Assembly (NCBI GenBank): GCA_015063245.1
Contig: SUSV01000001.1
Location: 186,001 to 250,000 of the forward strand
DNA length: 64,000 nucleotides
Source of the DNA: Thermoplasmata archaeon
GTDB taxonomy: Archaea; Thermoplasmatota; Thermoplasmata; Methanomassiliicoccales; Methanomethylophilaceae
Direction: 5' to 3'
Shown: one piece after another, positions 34,397-43,281 of the stretch
How the letters are laid out: each line of letters opens with the position of its first letter
Position numbering within the stretch: the first letter of the stretch is position 1
Translations under genes and position numbers: made by a program
The notes under the pieces: model-generated
The model's database searches: none
Seen by the model: only the letters and a program-made list of their open reading frames with translations
Told to the model about the DNA's origin: nothing

Positions 34397-35329
34397 ATGA
34401 GCGACGAATGGGTTAAGATTGCCGCACCGGCCACATCGGCCAACATCGGAGCAGGTTTCGATATCTTCGGGATAGCGTTCGAAGGGCCCTGCGACATCAT
34501 CGAGGGAAGGAAGACGGAATCCGGTATCAGGATCGTAGAGGTAAACGGTCCCGGAGCCGAGAGCATCCCCCTCGATCCGGACAAGAACTCCGTCAGCATC
34601 GCCGCCAAGGAGGTCCTGAGGAGATGCAACGCCGATTTCGGAATCGACATCAAGATCACAAAGGGCATCAGGCCGTGCAGCGGAATGGGCTCGTCCGGCG
34701 CCTCGGCATCCGGAGGAGCATATCTCGCCCATGTCCTCACAGGCGAGAAGCTGTCGATGAACGACCTCATCATCTGCGCCGCAATGGCGGAAGGTGTCAC
34801 ATCCGGCGGTTTCCATGCGGATAATGTAGCACCCTGCCTGATGGGAGGATTCACTATCATCAGGTCCAACCAGCCCCTCGATGTGATGTCCGTCAGGCCC
34901 CCGGAGAGGCTCGGCATAGTCGCCGCCCTGCCGGATGTCCTCGTTCCCACGAAGGATGCCAGGGCTGTGCTCCCCAAGGAGGTCGCTCTCAAGGATATGG
35001 TCTTCCACATCGGTCACGCATCATCATTGGTCTACGGCATGATGTCCGGAGACATCGACCTCATCGGAAGGTCGATCGCGGATGCGGTCATCGAACCCGC
35101 AAGGGCCAAGCTCGTACCTCACATTAAAGAAGCGGAGGAAGCCGCAAAGGCGAACGGTGCGATCTCTTCCTGTATCGGAGGGTCCGGACCGTGCATTCTC
35201 TCGCTTTTCGATAAAGATAAGACCGACGGCAAGGCAATCGCAGAGGCCGTCAGGAAGGTCTATTCCGACAGCGGAATGAAATGCGATACCTGGATCACGA
35301 ACTGCGGTCTCGGATGCAGGAGGATTTGA
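34397..35329 (+). CDS. thrB: Homoserine kinase
   Basis: GHMP kinase that phosphorylates homoserine in threonine biosynthesis. 310 aa. N-terminal KIAAPATSANIGAGFD, ATP-loop GMGSSGASASGGAYLA, and the C-terminal GAISSCIGGSGPCILSL. The start at 34397 opens the conserved region and fits the promoter. One base separates it from threonine synthase, the next enzyme of the pathway. Confidence 0.95.
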   Translation: MSDEWVKIAAPATSANIGAGFDIFGIAFEGPCDIIEGRKTESGIRIVEVNGPGAESIPLDPDKNSVSIAAKEVLRRCNADFGIDIKITKGIRPCSGMGSSGASASGGAYLAHVLTGEKLSMNDLIICAAMAEGVTSGGFHADNVAPCLMGGFTIIRSNQPLDVMSVRPPERLGIVAALPDVLVPTKDARAVLPKEVALKDMVFHIGHASSLVYGMMSGDIDLIGRSIADAVIEPARAKLVPHIKEAEEAAKANGAISSCIGGSGPCILSLFDKDKTDGKAIAEAVRKVYSDSGMKCDTWITNCGLGCRRI

Positions 35330-35330
35330 A

Positions 35331-36548
35331 ATGGCAGCACACAAAGTAATCTGTTGGGACTGCGGAGCAGAGGTCACCGACCCCTTCGTCAACACATGCC
35401 CCAAATGCGGCGGTCTCCTGACCGTCAAGATGGATCTCGAGAAAGTCAAGGAAATGAAGCCCACCGATCTCCACAAGACTCAGATCGGAGTCTGGAGATA
35501 CGCGCCCTTCATGCCCGTCGACCCCGCCCACAAGGTCTCGATCCAGGAAGGAGGGACGCCCCTCTACCCCGTCAAGGCCCTCGGAGAGACCATCGGATGC
35601 AAGAACGCGTTCGTCAAGTTCGAGGGACTCAACCCCACCGGTTCGTTCAAGGACAGGGGAATGACGATCGGAGTCTCCCATGCCAACGAGCTCGGGGCAA
35701 AGGTCGTCGGATGCGCTTCCACCGGAAACACCTCCGCAGCACTTGCCGCATACGCGGCCAAGGCAGGCATGAAGTGCGCCGTGTTCCTCCCCTCGGGAAA
35801 GGTCGCGATGGGTAAGCTGGCACAGGCCCTCTTCTTCGGAGCGAAGGTGCTCTCCATCGACGGAAACTTCGACGATGCGCTCGCGCTCGCCAGGAAGATG
35901 GCGGACGAGAGGAAGCTGTACCTCCTGAACTCCATCAACCCTTACCGTCCCGAGGGACAGAAGTCCGTCCTCTTCGAGATCATGGACCAGCTCGCATACG
36001 ACGTCCCCGACAGGATCATCCTTCCCGTCGGAAACGCAGCGAACATCTGGGCGGTCTACAAGGCATGCATGGAGCTCAAGGAGGTCGGATGGATCGACAA
36101 GGTCCCCATGCTCACCGGAATCCAGGCAGCAGGCTCGGCACCTGTCGCAAGGGCGTTCGAAGCGAAGAACAAGACCTTCGAGCCCGAACCCAACCCCGAG
36201 ACCGTCGCTACTGCTATCAGAATCGGAAACCCCGTCAGCGGAAGGAAGGCACTGGCCGCCATGTACAACACCGGCGGTTACTGCACCACAGTCACCGACG
36301 AGGAGATCATCGCCGCGCAGCAGCTCCTCGGAAGGAAGGAGGGAGTCTGTGTCGAGCCCGCATCCGCGGCATCCGTCGCAGGACTCAAGAAGCTCATCGA
36401 GATCGGAGTCGCCGACAAGGATGAGCGCGTGGTCTGCATCTGTACCGGAAACGGTCTCAAGGACCCCGATACGATCATCAACAACTGTGCACCTCCGATC
36501 AAATGCGGCAACTCAGTCGCAGATGTCGAGAGGATCCTCTCAGAGTGA
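35331..36548 (+). CDS. thrC: Threonine synthase
   Basis: PLP enzyme converting O-phosphohomoserine to threonine. 405 aa. N-terminal zinc ribbon (CWDCGAEV ... CPKCGG), PLP lysine in NPTGSFKDRGMTIG, STGNTSAALAAYAAKAG and the C-terminal CICTGNGLKDPD. Forms an operon with thrB. Its stop codon abuts that of the convergent helicase gene (TGA at 36546, TCA from 36549), with no intergenic space. Confidence 0.96.
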   Translation: MAAHKVICWDCGAEVTDPFVNTCPKCGGLLTVKMDLEKVKEMKPTDLHKTQIGVWRYAPFMPVDPAHKVSIQEGGTPLYPVKALGETIGCKNAFVKFEGLNPTGSFKDRGMTIGVSHANELGAKVVGCASTGNTSAALAAYAAKAGMKCAVFLPSGKVAMGKLAQALFFGAKVLSIDGNFDDALALARKMADERKLYLLNSINPYRPEGQKSVLFEIMDQLAYDVPDRIILPVGNAANIWAVYKACMELKEVGWIDKVPMLTGIQAAGSAPVARAFEAKNKTFEPEPNPETVATAIRIGNPVSGRKALAAMYNTGGYCTTVTDEEIIAAQQLLGRKEGVCVEPASAASVAGLKKLIEIGVADKDERVVCICTGNGLKDPDTIINNCAPPIKCGNSVADVERILSE

Positions 36549-38843
36549 TCAGAAATCGAAGAGGCTGGCCTGCTTAGGGCCATCCTCTTCAGCCTTTTTC
36601 TTCTTAGAATTCTTCTTGGGTTTCTCAGGTTCGGGTTGGACAGGTTCCTCGCCGTATTCCGCAGCCATCTCCAGCAGCATCGCCTCCTCCTCCGACGGAG
36701 TGTACGATTCCGATGGCCTGTAAGCGTTTCCGATCTGCTGTTTCATCCTCGAGGCGAGGACATGGCCGATACCCTGTATCGAGCCGAGCTCCTCCTCGCT
36801 TATGGCGGCGACATCCGATTTGGTCCTGATGCCCTTGTCGAACAGGATCCTCGCCCTGTTCCTTCCGACACCCCTGAACGATACGAGCTCCATGAGCTCT
36901 TCCTTCACACCGTATCTGATACGGGTGCTGAGCGGTCTGATCTTCTTGATCGCAGGCGGGTTGAAGATGTATGCTATCTCGCCCATGGCGTAGATGATCC
37001 AATCCATCATGTCCACCTTGGACCTTATGTCCCCGGGGCCGATGCCCATGGTGTCGGTGATGGTGTCCTCCTTGACCTCCTCGATCCAGTCCTGGATGAG
37101 CAGCGCGACCTTCAGGTCGCTCTTCACGAACTCTGGATCGTAATCGGGGAGCTCATCGGGGTCGACCAGCCACTGATCCTCGTCGTCAAGCATGTTCAGA
37201 GCGACATTCAGCATCTCGGCGTCCGATTTCTTCGGATACAGTCCGAGGACATCGGGGGTCATCGCGGCCGCGAGGAGGATGGAGATGTCCGGGGTGTCGT
37301 CCTTCATGTTCAGCACGGCATGTTTGAGGATGGATGCCGACATAGGGTCGATATACAGGTCCGATACGCGCTTACCGAAGGACGTTATCCTGACCGTGTC
37401 GCCGTCCTCCTTGGCCATCTCCTCCTCTACGAGGGATTTGACGATGCTGTCGACGACGCCCTCGATCCCGAACAGCTGTGACACGGTACCGAAGAACGTC
37501 TCCTTCAGGAAATCGATGATGGACTCGTGGGAGTCAGCATCGTTGGTAGCTAACAGACCCAATACATGGCTTCTGAGGACCTTCTCGTTGAACAGCTTGG
37601 ATGTGAGACGTTCGGTCTCATGCTCGACATAGTCCTCCATCAGATGCTCTGCATCCTCCTCCGTCTTGGCTACGAGTATGGCCTCTCCGTAGGGATCGTA
37701 ACCGGGCCTTCCGGCGCGTCCGCACATCTGCTTGATCTCCATCACGGGGATCGGCGAATTGCCGTAGTTGGTCTCGTAACGCATCGTGTCCCTTACTATG
37801 ACCCTTCTGGCAGGAAGGTTGATACCTGCGGCGAGGGTGGGTGTAGCAACTATGCACTTGATGGCCCCGTTACGGAAGTTATCCTCCACGTACTTCCTCT
37901 GCCTGTATGTGAGCCCGGCGTTGTGGAAAGCGATCCCGCATTTTACGCATGATGACAGCTTCCTTCCGGTCTCCGTCGTCTCCCCGTCGCCCTCCAGCAG
38001 GTCAAGGTCATGGCGGGAGAGCTGTCTGCCTGCGAGCTCGTTCATGTTCTTGGCGAACTTGACTGCCAGAGCCTCGGTGGAGCGGCGAGAGTTTACGAAA
38101 ACAAGGCTCTGCCCCCCGTCGCGTACAGCTTGCTCGATGAGGGCCCAGATCTCCTCCTTGTTCGGAGGGACCTCCCTCTTCGAACGGTCGTCGAACTCGA
38201 TGGTCCCGTTGTAATAGACGCCTTCCTTCAGAGGTATGGGGCGCCAATCGCTCTCCACGAGTCTCGCGTGGAGCCATTCCGCGAGGTCGAACGCGTTGCT
38301 CATGGTGGCCGACAGCGCGATGATCTGGAGGTTGCGGTTCCTCCTCATGAGCTTGGTCAGGATGACCTCGAGGGTCGGGCCTCTGCCCGGGTCGTGGATC
38401 ATATGGACCTCATCCGCGATGACCAGGCCTACTTCCTCCATCCACTTGCTTCCGTGGCGGATCATGGAATCGGCCTTCTCTGATGTGGCTACTATGATAT
38501 CGGCATCCGCCAGGTTGCGGTCGTCGGAATCCAGGTCGCCTGTGCTCAGATGGGACTTGATGCCCAATGAGGCGTATCTGTCGAAATCATCCTTCTTCTC
38601 CGAAGCTAATGCCTTCAGAGGGACTATGTAGAGGACCTTCTTCCCCTTCTCCACCATCATCTGGAGCGCGGGGATGTAGCCTATGAGCGATTTACCGCTG
38701 GCCGTAGGTATGGCCACCACAAGGTTGTGGCCCTCCAATGCAATGGGGATGGCCTCCGCCTGGGGAGGGTGCAGATTGACATAGCCCGCCTCGATCAGGG
38801 CATCCGCCACCCTGTCCGATACTGCGAGCTCGTCGACCCTCAT
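36549..38843 (-). CDS. Hel308-like superfamily 2 DNA helicase
   Basis: 764 aa. Walker A AIPTASGKSL, motif II ADEVHMIHD (DEVH), SAT (ALSATMSN), motif IV-VI CIVATPTLAAGINLPARRV and QMCGRAGRPGYD. C-terminal winged helix and helix-hairpin-helix (RGVGRNRARILFDKG; IQGIGHVLASRM) as in Hel308, which processes stalled forks. The last residues QASLFDF form a PCNA-binding (PIP) box after a lysine-rich linker, so it is recruited to the sliding clamp. A 6-base gap separates it from the unknown gene upstream. Confidence 0.92.
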   Translation of the reverse strand: MRVDELAVSDRVADALIEAGYVNLHPPQAEAIPIALEGHNLVVAIPTASGKSLIGYIPALQMMVEKGKKVLYIVPLKALASEKKDDFDRYASLGIKSHLSTGDLDSDDRNLADADIIVATSEKADSMIRHGSKWMEEVGLVIADEVHMIHDPGRGPTLEVILTKLMRRNRNLQIIALSATMSNAFDLAEWLHARLVESDWRPIPLKEGVYYNGTIEFDDRSKREVPPNKEEIWALIEQAVRDGGQSLVFVNSRRSTEALAVKFAKNMNELAGRQLSRHDLDLLEGDGETTETGRKLSSCVKCGIAFHNAGLTYRQRKYVEDNFRNGAIKCIVATPTLAAGINLPARRVIVRDTMRYETNYGNSPIPVMEIKQMCGRAGRPGYDPYGEAILVAKTEEDAEHLMEDYVEHETERLTSKLFNEKVLRSHVLGLLATNDADSHESIIDFLKETFFGTVSQLFGIEGVVDSIVKSLVEEEMAKEDGDTVRITSFGKRVSDLYIDPMSASILKHAVLNMKDDTPDISILLAAAMTPDVLGLYPKKSDAEMLNVALNMLDDEDQWLVDPDELPDYDPEFVKSDLKVALLIQDWIEEVKEDTITDTMGIGPGDIRSKVDMMDWIIYAMGEIAYIFNPPAIKKIRPLSTRIRYGVKEELMELVSFRGVGRNRARILFDKGIRTKSDVAAISEEELGSIQGIGHVLASRMKQQIGNAYRPSESYTPSEEEAMLLEMAAEYGEEPVQPEPEKPKKNSKKKKAEEDGPKQASLFDF

Positions 38844-38849
38844 GGATCC

Positions 38850-39413
38850 TCACTGTTTGCAGAGCTCTCTTACGATCTCTTCGATCCTGTCGGCGTTTTC
38901 GTTGCCGACACGTGCGCCCTTCCTCTCGAGATAGACCCATCCCCTCTTCTCGCACTCATCCTTGAACTCGGGATTGGTGACGGCGATGATCTTCCCGTAG
39001 GCGATGTCGTTGAACTCCAGGAATAGCCTGAACATCTCCTTGGGCATGCAGAATATCACCTTGTCGAAGGGCCTGGTGAGGTACGATACCTGCTCCACAT
39101 ACCCCTTCTCGTCGTTGACGGCGATGTAGTCCTCCTTGGAGTCCATGACATCGTCGTATCCGGTGATCATATAATTGCCGGGGACGAAGCCGTACTTGCT
39201 GGTGATCACTCCGTATGATACATCGCAGAGCTTGCTTCCGGTCTCGGTCTTGGCGAGATCGAGCCTAGCGACAAGGTTCTTGACCTCCGTGGCGCGTCCC
39301 TCGAACATCTCGAACGCCGAGAGCAGCCTCTTCTTGTCCTTGAAGACGGTGGAATCGTTGGTGACGATTAGGATGCGTTTCAGGATCTTCATATCGGTGT
39401 AGAATTGGGACAT
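38850..39413 (-). CDS. Conserved hypothetical protein downstream of hypD
   Basis: 187 aa from ATG 39413 (a GTG at 39419 is also possible, overlapping the hypD stop). I do not recognise it. Visible features: a beta-alpha start RILIVTNDSTVF, then CDVSYGVITSKYGFVPGNYM, FDKVIFCMPKEMFRLFL and a C-terminal charged helix. SYGxITSKYGFVP recalls YaaA/DUF6884-like proteins, weakly. It sits between hypD and the helicase, all on one strand with gaps under 10 bases, so it is co-transcribed with either hydrogenase maturation or DNA repair genes. Confidence 0.75.
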   Translation of the reverse strand: MSQFYTDMKILKRILIVTNDSTVFKDKKRLLSAFEMFEGRATEVKNLVARLDLAKTETGSKLCDVSYGVITSKYGFVPGNYMITGYDDVMDSKEDYIAVNDEKGYVEQVSYLTRPFDKVIFCMPKEMFRLFLEFNDIAYGKIIAVTNPEFKDECEKRGWVYLERKGARVGNENADRIEEIVRELCKQ

Positions 39414-39415
39414 GC

Positions 39416-40504
39416 TCACAGCCTCTTGTTACCCAGCCTGTATGCGATGCTGCAGTTCCCTTCCGCGGAGACCATGCACGGTCCCATGGGGTTGGTGGGC
39501 TTGCAGACCTTCCCGAACATGGGGCACTGCTCGGACCTGATTATTCCTCTGAGGACGTCTCCGCACTTGCATCCCCTTGCCTCATCATCCACCTCGGGGG
39601 TGAGCCTGAGGATGTCCTCGTGCACCTTGGTGGCGTCATGGTCCGCGAACTCGGGCTTGAGAGCCAGAGCGGACTTGGGGACCACAGGGAATCCTCTCCA
39701 GTGGCGGTCGACGGGGGTGAAGGTGTCCTCGATGAGCTTCATCGCCTTGGGGTTCCCTTCGGGCCTCACGAGCCTGGTGTACTCGTTCTCGACCTCTGCC
39801 CTTCCCTCCTTGATCTGCTTGCACAGCATGTAAACGGACATGAGCAGGTCCAGGGGCTCGAATCCGGAGACGACCTGAGGCACCTTGTATATCTCGGAGA
39901 AGGGCTCGAACATGTGCGTACCGGTGACGACCGCTACGTGTCCCGGTTCGATGAGTCCGTTGATCTTTGATTCTCCGAGGTCGAATATGGTCTTGAGCAC
40001 AGGGGGGCAGATCCTGTGGCAGCTGTAAATGCTGAAGTTCTCGGGACAGTTGTCCTTGTACAGCGGGACGCAGGTGGAAGGGGCGGTGGTCTCGAATCCC
40101 ACTCCGACGAACACGAGCGGTTTGTCGGGCTGGGCCCTCGCCATCTCGACGGCATCGTCGATGGAGTACACGATCCTTACATCCGCACCCTCGGATTTGG
40201 CCGAGAAGAGGGAACCTGCCGTCGTCGGGACCCTCATCAGGTCGCCGAAGGCAGTGACGGTCACGCCGTTCCTCGCAAGGGTGATGGCATCCGCTATCTC
40301 CTTGCTGGTCGTGACGCATACGGGGCATCCCGGACCCTGGGCGATCTCGATGCCCACGTCGTTGAGCATCTGCTCCAGCCCGAAGCGTACTATGGTGTCC
40401 TGGTGTGTTCCGCAGATGTGCATGAATTTCGCTTCAACGCCCATCGCCTTGATCCCGTCAAGAATCTTCTTCGCTGTCTGTTCGTCTCTGTATTTGAACA
40501 TCAT
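39416..40504 (-). CDS. hypD: Hydrogenase maturation protein HypD
   Basis: Fe-S scaffold that builds the Fe(CN)2CO unit of [NiFe]-hydrogenases with HypC. 362 aa. Conserved cysteine motifs: FMHICGTHQDTI, GPGCPVCVT, FYSCHRICPP-like YSCHRICPPVL, and the C-terminal GCKCGDVLRGII and CPMFGKVC. Start 40504 or 40501 (ATGATG), overlapping the hypA stop. Together with HypA it implies an active hydrogenase in this organism, as expected for an H2-dependent methanogen. Confidence 0.95.
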   Translation of the reverse strand: MMFKYRDEQTAKKILDGIKAMGVEAKFMHICGTHQDTIVRFGLEQMLNDVGIEIAQGPGCPVCVTTSKEIADAITLARNGVTVTAFGDLMRVPTTAGSLFSAKSEGADVRIVYSIDDAVEMARAQPDKPLVFVGVGFETTAPSTCVPLYKDNCPENFSIYSCHRICPPVLKTIFDLGESKINGLIEPGHVAVVTGTHMFEPFSEIYKVPQVVSGFEPLDLLMSVYMLCKQIKEGRAEVENEYTRLVRPEGNPKAMKLIEDTFTPVDRHWRGFPVVPKSALALKPEFADHDATKVHEDILRLTPEVDDEARGCKCGDVLRGIIRSEQCPMFGKVCKPTNPMGPCMVSAEGNCSIAYRLGNKRL

Positions 40505-40881
40505 TCTGCCTCCTCGATGTCCATGCTCCTGACCGTGCACGACTGTCCGCTCGTGACGGTGACATGCCCGCCGCATTCGGGACAGGCCAGAATGGGGATG
40601 GAATGGGTGTCGAAATCCGGATCCGAGATGATCTTCGCGGGTCCGTCGTATCCGCATGAATCGCAATGCAGTTCTATCGCCTCATGGACGACGACCATCT
40701 CAGAGCCTTCCAGGATGGTGCCGCGGGTCACGATCTCGTAGGCGAACTTCAGCTGTTCCTCTCCGAGGTTCGTAAGGTCGCCGATGACGACCTCTATGCT
40801 GTTCACCTTCGTGACATTGTACTTGCCGAGCTCTCTGATGACGGCATCGACCAGCGTTGTGACCACTGAGACTTCATGCAT
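40501..40881 (-). CDS. hypA: Hydrogenase nickel incorporation protein HypA
   Basis: Nickel chaperone for [NiFe]-hydrogenase. 126 aa. The start at 40881 gives MHEVSVV, keeping the Ni-binding Met-His-Glu N-terminus; the longer frame to 40917 would bury it. The zinc site is C-x2-C ... C-x2-C (CDSCGY; CPECGG). It overlaps hypD by four bases. NikR at 47.9 kb is the likely nickel regulator nearby. Confidence 0.94.
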   Translation of the reverse strand: MHEVSVVTTLVDAVIRELGKYNVTKVNSIEVVIGDLTNLGEEQLKFAYEIVTRGTILEGSEMVVVHEAIELHCDSCGYDGPAKIISDPDFDTHSIPILACPECGGHVTVTSGQSCTVRSMDIEEAE

Positions 40882-40929
40882 CGGTTGGGAGATGGCTACT
40901 CCGCATATTAAACACACGCACGCCCGCGT

Positions 40930-42546
40930 TCAGTCCTCGACGGTGTCGCCGGGCCTGCGTGCCCCTTTGAAGATGTCCTGGAGCATGTCGACCTCCACCC
41001 TGTTGTAGGGCACTTCGATACCGTTCTCGAGGAATGACTGGTAGACGGCCATCCTGAGGCTCGATGCGGCGGTGATGTTGCCGTCGAAGTCCTTGACTGT
41101 TACTCCCAGCCTGAGCTCCAGACCTGAGCCGAGGAAGTTGGTGAGCCTGACGTTGGGCTTCGCATGATAGTCGTGGAGCACGACAGGGCTGCTGTTGGCC
41201 ACGTTGAGCATGATCTCCTCGACCTTCTTGAGGTCCGACTTGTATGCCACTGTGAAGTAGATGTAGAGCCTGTACGCCTCATCGTCCTTGGTGAGGTTGA
41301 TGATGGTGGCGGATGTGACCGCGTTGTTGGGCATGGTGATGACCATGTCCCTGTCCCATCCGAGGAACTCCGTGAACATGATCTTGACCTTTTTGACGAT
41401 GTAGATCTTGTCGTTGATCTTGAGGAAATCACCCTTCTTGAAGGGCCTCGTGGTCAGTATGACTATACCGCTGAAGAACTGGGACAGGACGTTCTGCGCA
41501 CCCATGGTGATTCCCAGGGACACGACTCCCGCGCTGATCAAGATTCCTCCCAGGTCCACTCCGAGAGCTCCGAGGATGGTGGCCAGTCCGACCACCCAGA
41601 ATATGATCTTCCCGATCATGTTCATCAGAGGCATGAGCGTGAGGTCGAAGGGCGAGTCCTCGTTATCCTCCAGCCTTGCAAGGATCCCCTCGACGATGAG
41701 CAGATAGACCTTCCATGCGATGACCAGTGTGATGGCGATGGTGATGATGGAGGTGAACGAGATCACCGACGCCTTGATCTCAGCCGAGGCGCCGTAGATG
41801 TCAAGACCCTGGATGAAGGATACCATGAGCACCAGGACCGTGATCAGCCATGTGATCGCCTTCTTGAACTTCTCCGCATCGTCGTCAGTGGTGTGGCTGT
41901 CGAGGATCTTCGCGAGCCTGGGCGCAATCAGTCTGCACAGTATCTGCGAGATGACCATCCAGAACAGCACTGTCAGGATGGCAGGCACGACGGAGTCGTT
42001 GAAGGGCTCAGGCAGGTCGTTTACGAAGATACCGAGGAATTTGTTGTACTCCCCCGCGGCATCGTAGATCGATGCGATGTTGATGGTGATTGTTATGTCC
42101 TGTGACACGGCGCTTGCTATGTCGCCGCTTTCCCATATGGTGAGTGTGAGAACGACTTTTAGGCCGTCATATGACTCGGAGAGGCTGTCCGCAGATATCG
42201 TGATCTTGTCCTCGACAAGATACTGCTTGGAACTCCCGTACGGGTAGAGATGGTGGCCGAGCTCCCAGTCCCCATCCATCTTCACATCCAGATTGCTGTT
42301 GTACGGGGCAAGGGTGTATGTGACCTCCAGCTCCTTATCCGAGTTGTTCATGACTGATACGACCCATGATTTGGAATGACCATTGGCGATGGTGGCCTCA
42401 TACTCGCTGGCCGGCTGTCCGGAGGTGCGGACGTCTATCTTGTAGTCCGTGTTCTCCAAAGCATCGGAGTCGTCCAACATCATCGGCGAGAATAATGCAA
42501 CGAACATCGCCGCGATGAGCGCGAAAGCGATCAGCCTGCTCTTCAT
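40930..42546 (-). CDS. MscS-family mechanosensitive channel with extracellular domain
   Basis: 538 aa. Signal peptide or first TM at residues 5-22, then about 140 residues of beta-rich extracellular domain (WVVSVMNNSDKELEVTYTL style, as in archaeal surface domains), four hydrophobic segments (about 185-350), and the MscS core: GAQNVLSQFFSGIVILTTRPFKKGDFL, ITMPNNAVTSATIIN, followed by the cytoplasmic domain. It releases osmolytes under hypo-osmotic stress. The extra exported domain is unusual for small MscS proteins. Confidence 0.9.
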   Translation of the reverse strand: MKSRLIAFALIAAMFVALFSPMMLDDSDALENTDYKIDVRTSGQPASEYEATIANGHSKSWVVSVMNNSDKELEVTYTLAPYNSNLDVKMDGDWELGHHLYPYGSSKQYLVEDKITISADSLSESYDGLKVVLTLTIWESGDIASAVSQDITITINIASIYDAAGEYNKFLGIFVNDLPEPFNDSVVPAILTVLFWMVISQILCRLIAPRLAKILDSHTTDDDAEKFKKAITWLITVLVLMVSFIQGLDIYGASAEIKASVISFTSIITIAITLVIAWKVYLLIVEGILARLEDNEDSPFDLTLMPLMNMIGKIIFWVVGLATILGALGVDLGGILISAGVVSLGITMGAQNVLSQFFSGIVILTTRPFKKGDFLKINDKIYIVKKVKIMFTEFLGWDRDMVITMPNNAVTSATIINLTKDDEAYRLYIYFTVAYKSDLKKVEEIMLNVANSSPVVLHDYHAKPNVRLTNFLGSGLELRLGVTVKDFDGNITAASSLRMAVYQSFLENGIEVPYNRVEVDMLQDIFKGARRPGDTVED

Positions 42547-42609
42547 GATGAGTGCATTTGCTGTTAATTAAAAAAGATATGTCCTAGTCGCGTGCGCTAC
42601 GGCAGAACC

Positions 42610-43281
42610 TCAGCTCATGCCCGTCTTTTCTCTTCCGAACTCGCAGTACCTGACGACCCTGCATCTCTCGCAGTGGGGATGGTTCGGGAGGCACACGACC
42701 TGGCCGTGCCTCACAAGATACCTGTTGATGTCGGACCACCGTTCCTCGGGAGTTATCTCCATCAGCCTGAACTCGGTGTCCACTGGATCCTTGGTATCCA
42801 CCAGGCCCATCAGGTTGGATATCCTGTGGACATGGGTGTCCACGCATACCGAGGGAATGTCCATGGCGTATGATCTTACGCATGCTGCGGTCTTCCTTCC
42901 CACCATCGGGAGCTTCATCATCTCATCGGTGTCCGAGGGGACCTCTCCGCCGTACTCGTCCCTCAGGATCCTGCAGCAGTCGACGATGGCCTTGCCCTTC
43001 TGCTTGGGGAATCCGGCGGGACGCACGAGCTCGCATACCTCTTCCACGTCGGCATCCGCGATATCCTCGATCGTCGGGAACCTGTGGAAAAGGTTGTCCG
43101 ATGCCTTCCTGGTGTTGTCGTCGCGGGTGCGCTGCGAGAGGATGGTCGCTATCAGAACATGGAACGGGTCGCACGGCCATTCGGGATTCAGTCCTTCGGA
43201 GTTCCTTCCGGGATAGGCGCCCCTGTTGTAATCCTCCGAGAGTATGTCCAGTATCTCCGTCACTCTGCTGTCCTTAGCCAT
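42610..43281 (-). CDS. nth: Endonuclease III, paralog 2
   Basis: 223 aa. HhH with catalytic Lys (LPMVGRKTAACVRSYA), catalytic Asp in VCVDTHVHRISNLMG, and the Fe-S signature C-x6-C-x2-C-x5-C (CLPNHPHCERCRVVRYC). Same layout as the protein at 16.7 kb but clearly diverged. Start 43281 (MAKDSRV); it overlaps the FolC-like gene by about 22 bases, so the two are coupled. Having two Nth proteins suggests different lesion specificities. Confidence 0.92.
   Translation of the reverse strand: MAKDSRVTEILDILSEDYNRGAYPGRNSEGLNPEWPCDPFHVLIATILSQRTRDDNTRKASDNLFHRFPTIEDIADADVEEVCELVRPAGFPKQKGKAIVDCCRILRDEYGGEVPSDTDEMMKLPMVGRKTAACVRSYAMDIPSVCVDTHVHRISNLMGLVDTKDPVDTEFRLMEITPEERWSDINRYLVRHGQVVCLPNHPHCERCRVVRYCEFGREKTGMS

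Noticed and set aside
34303..35010. N-terminal extension of Cgi121 across thrB
   Set aside because: Conserved Cgi121 sequence starts at 34302; the rest is antisense to homoserine kinase.
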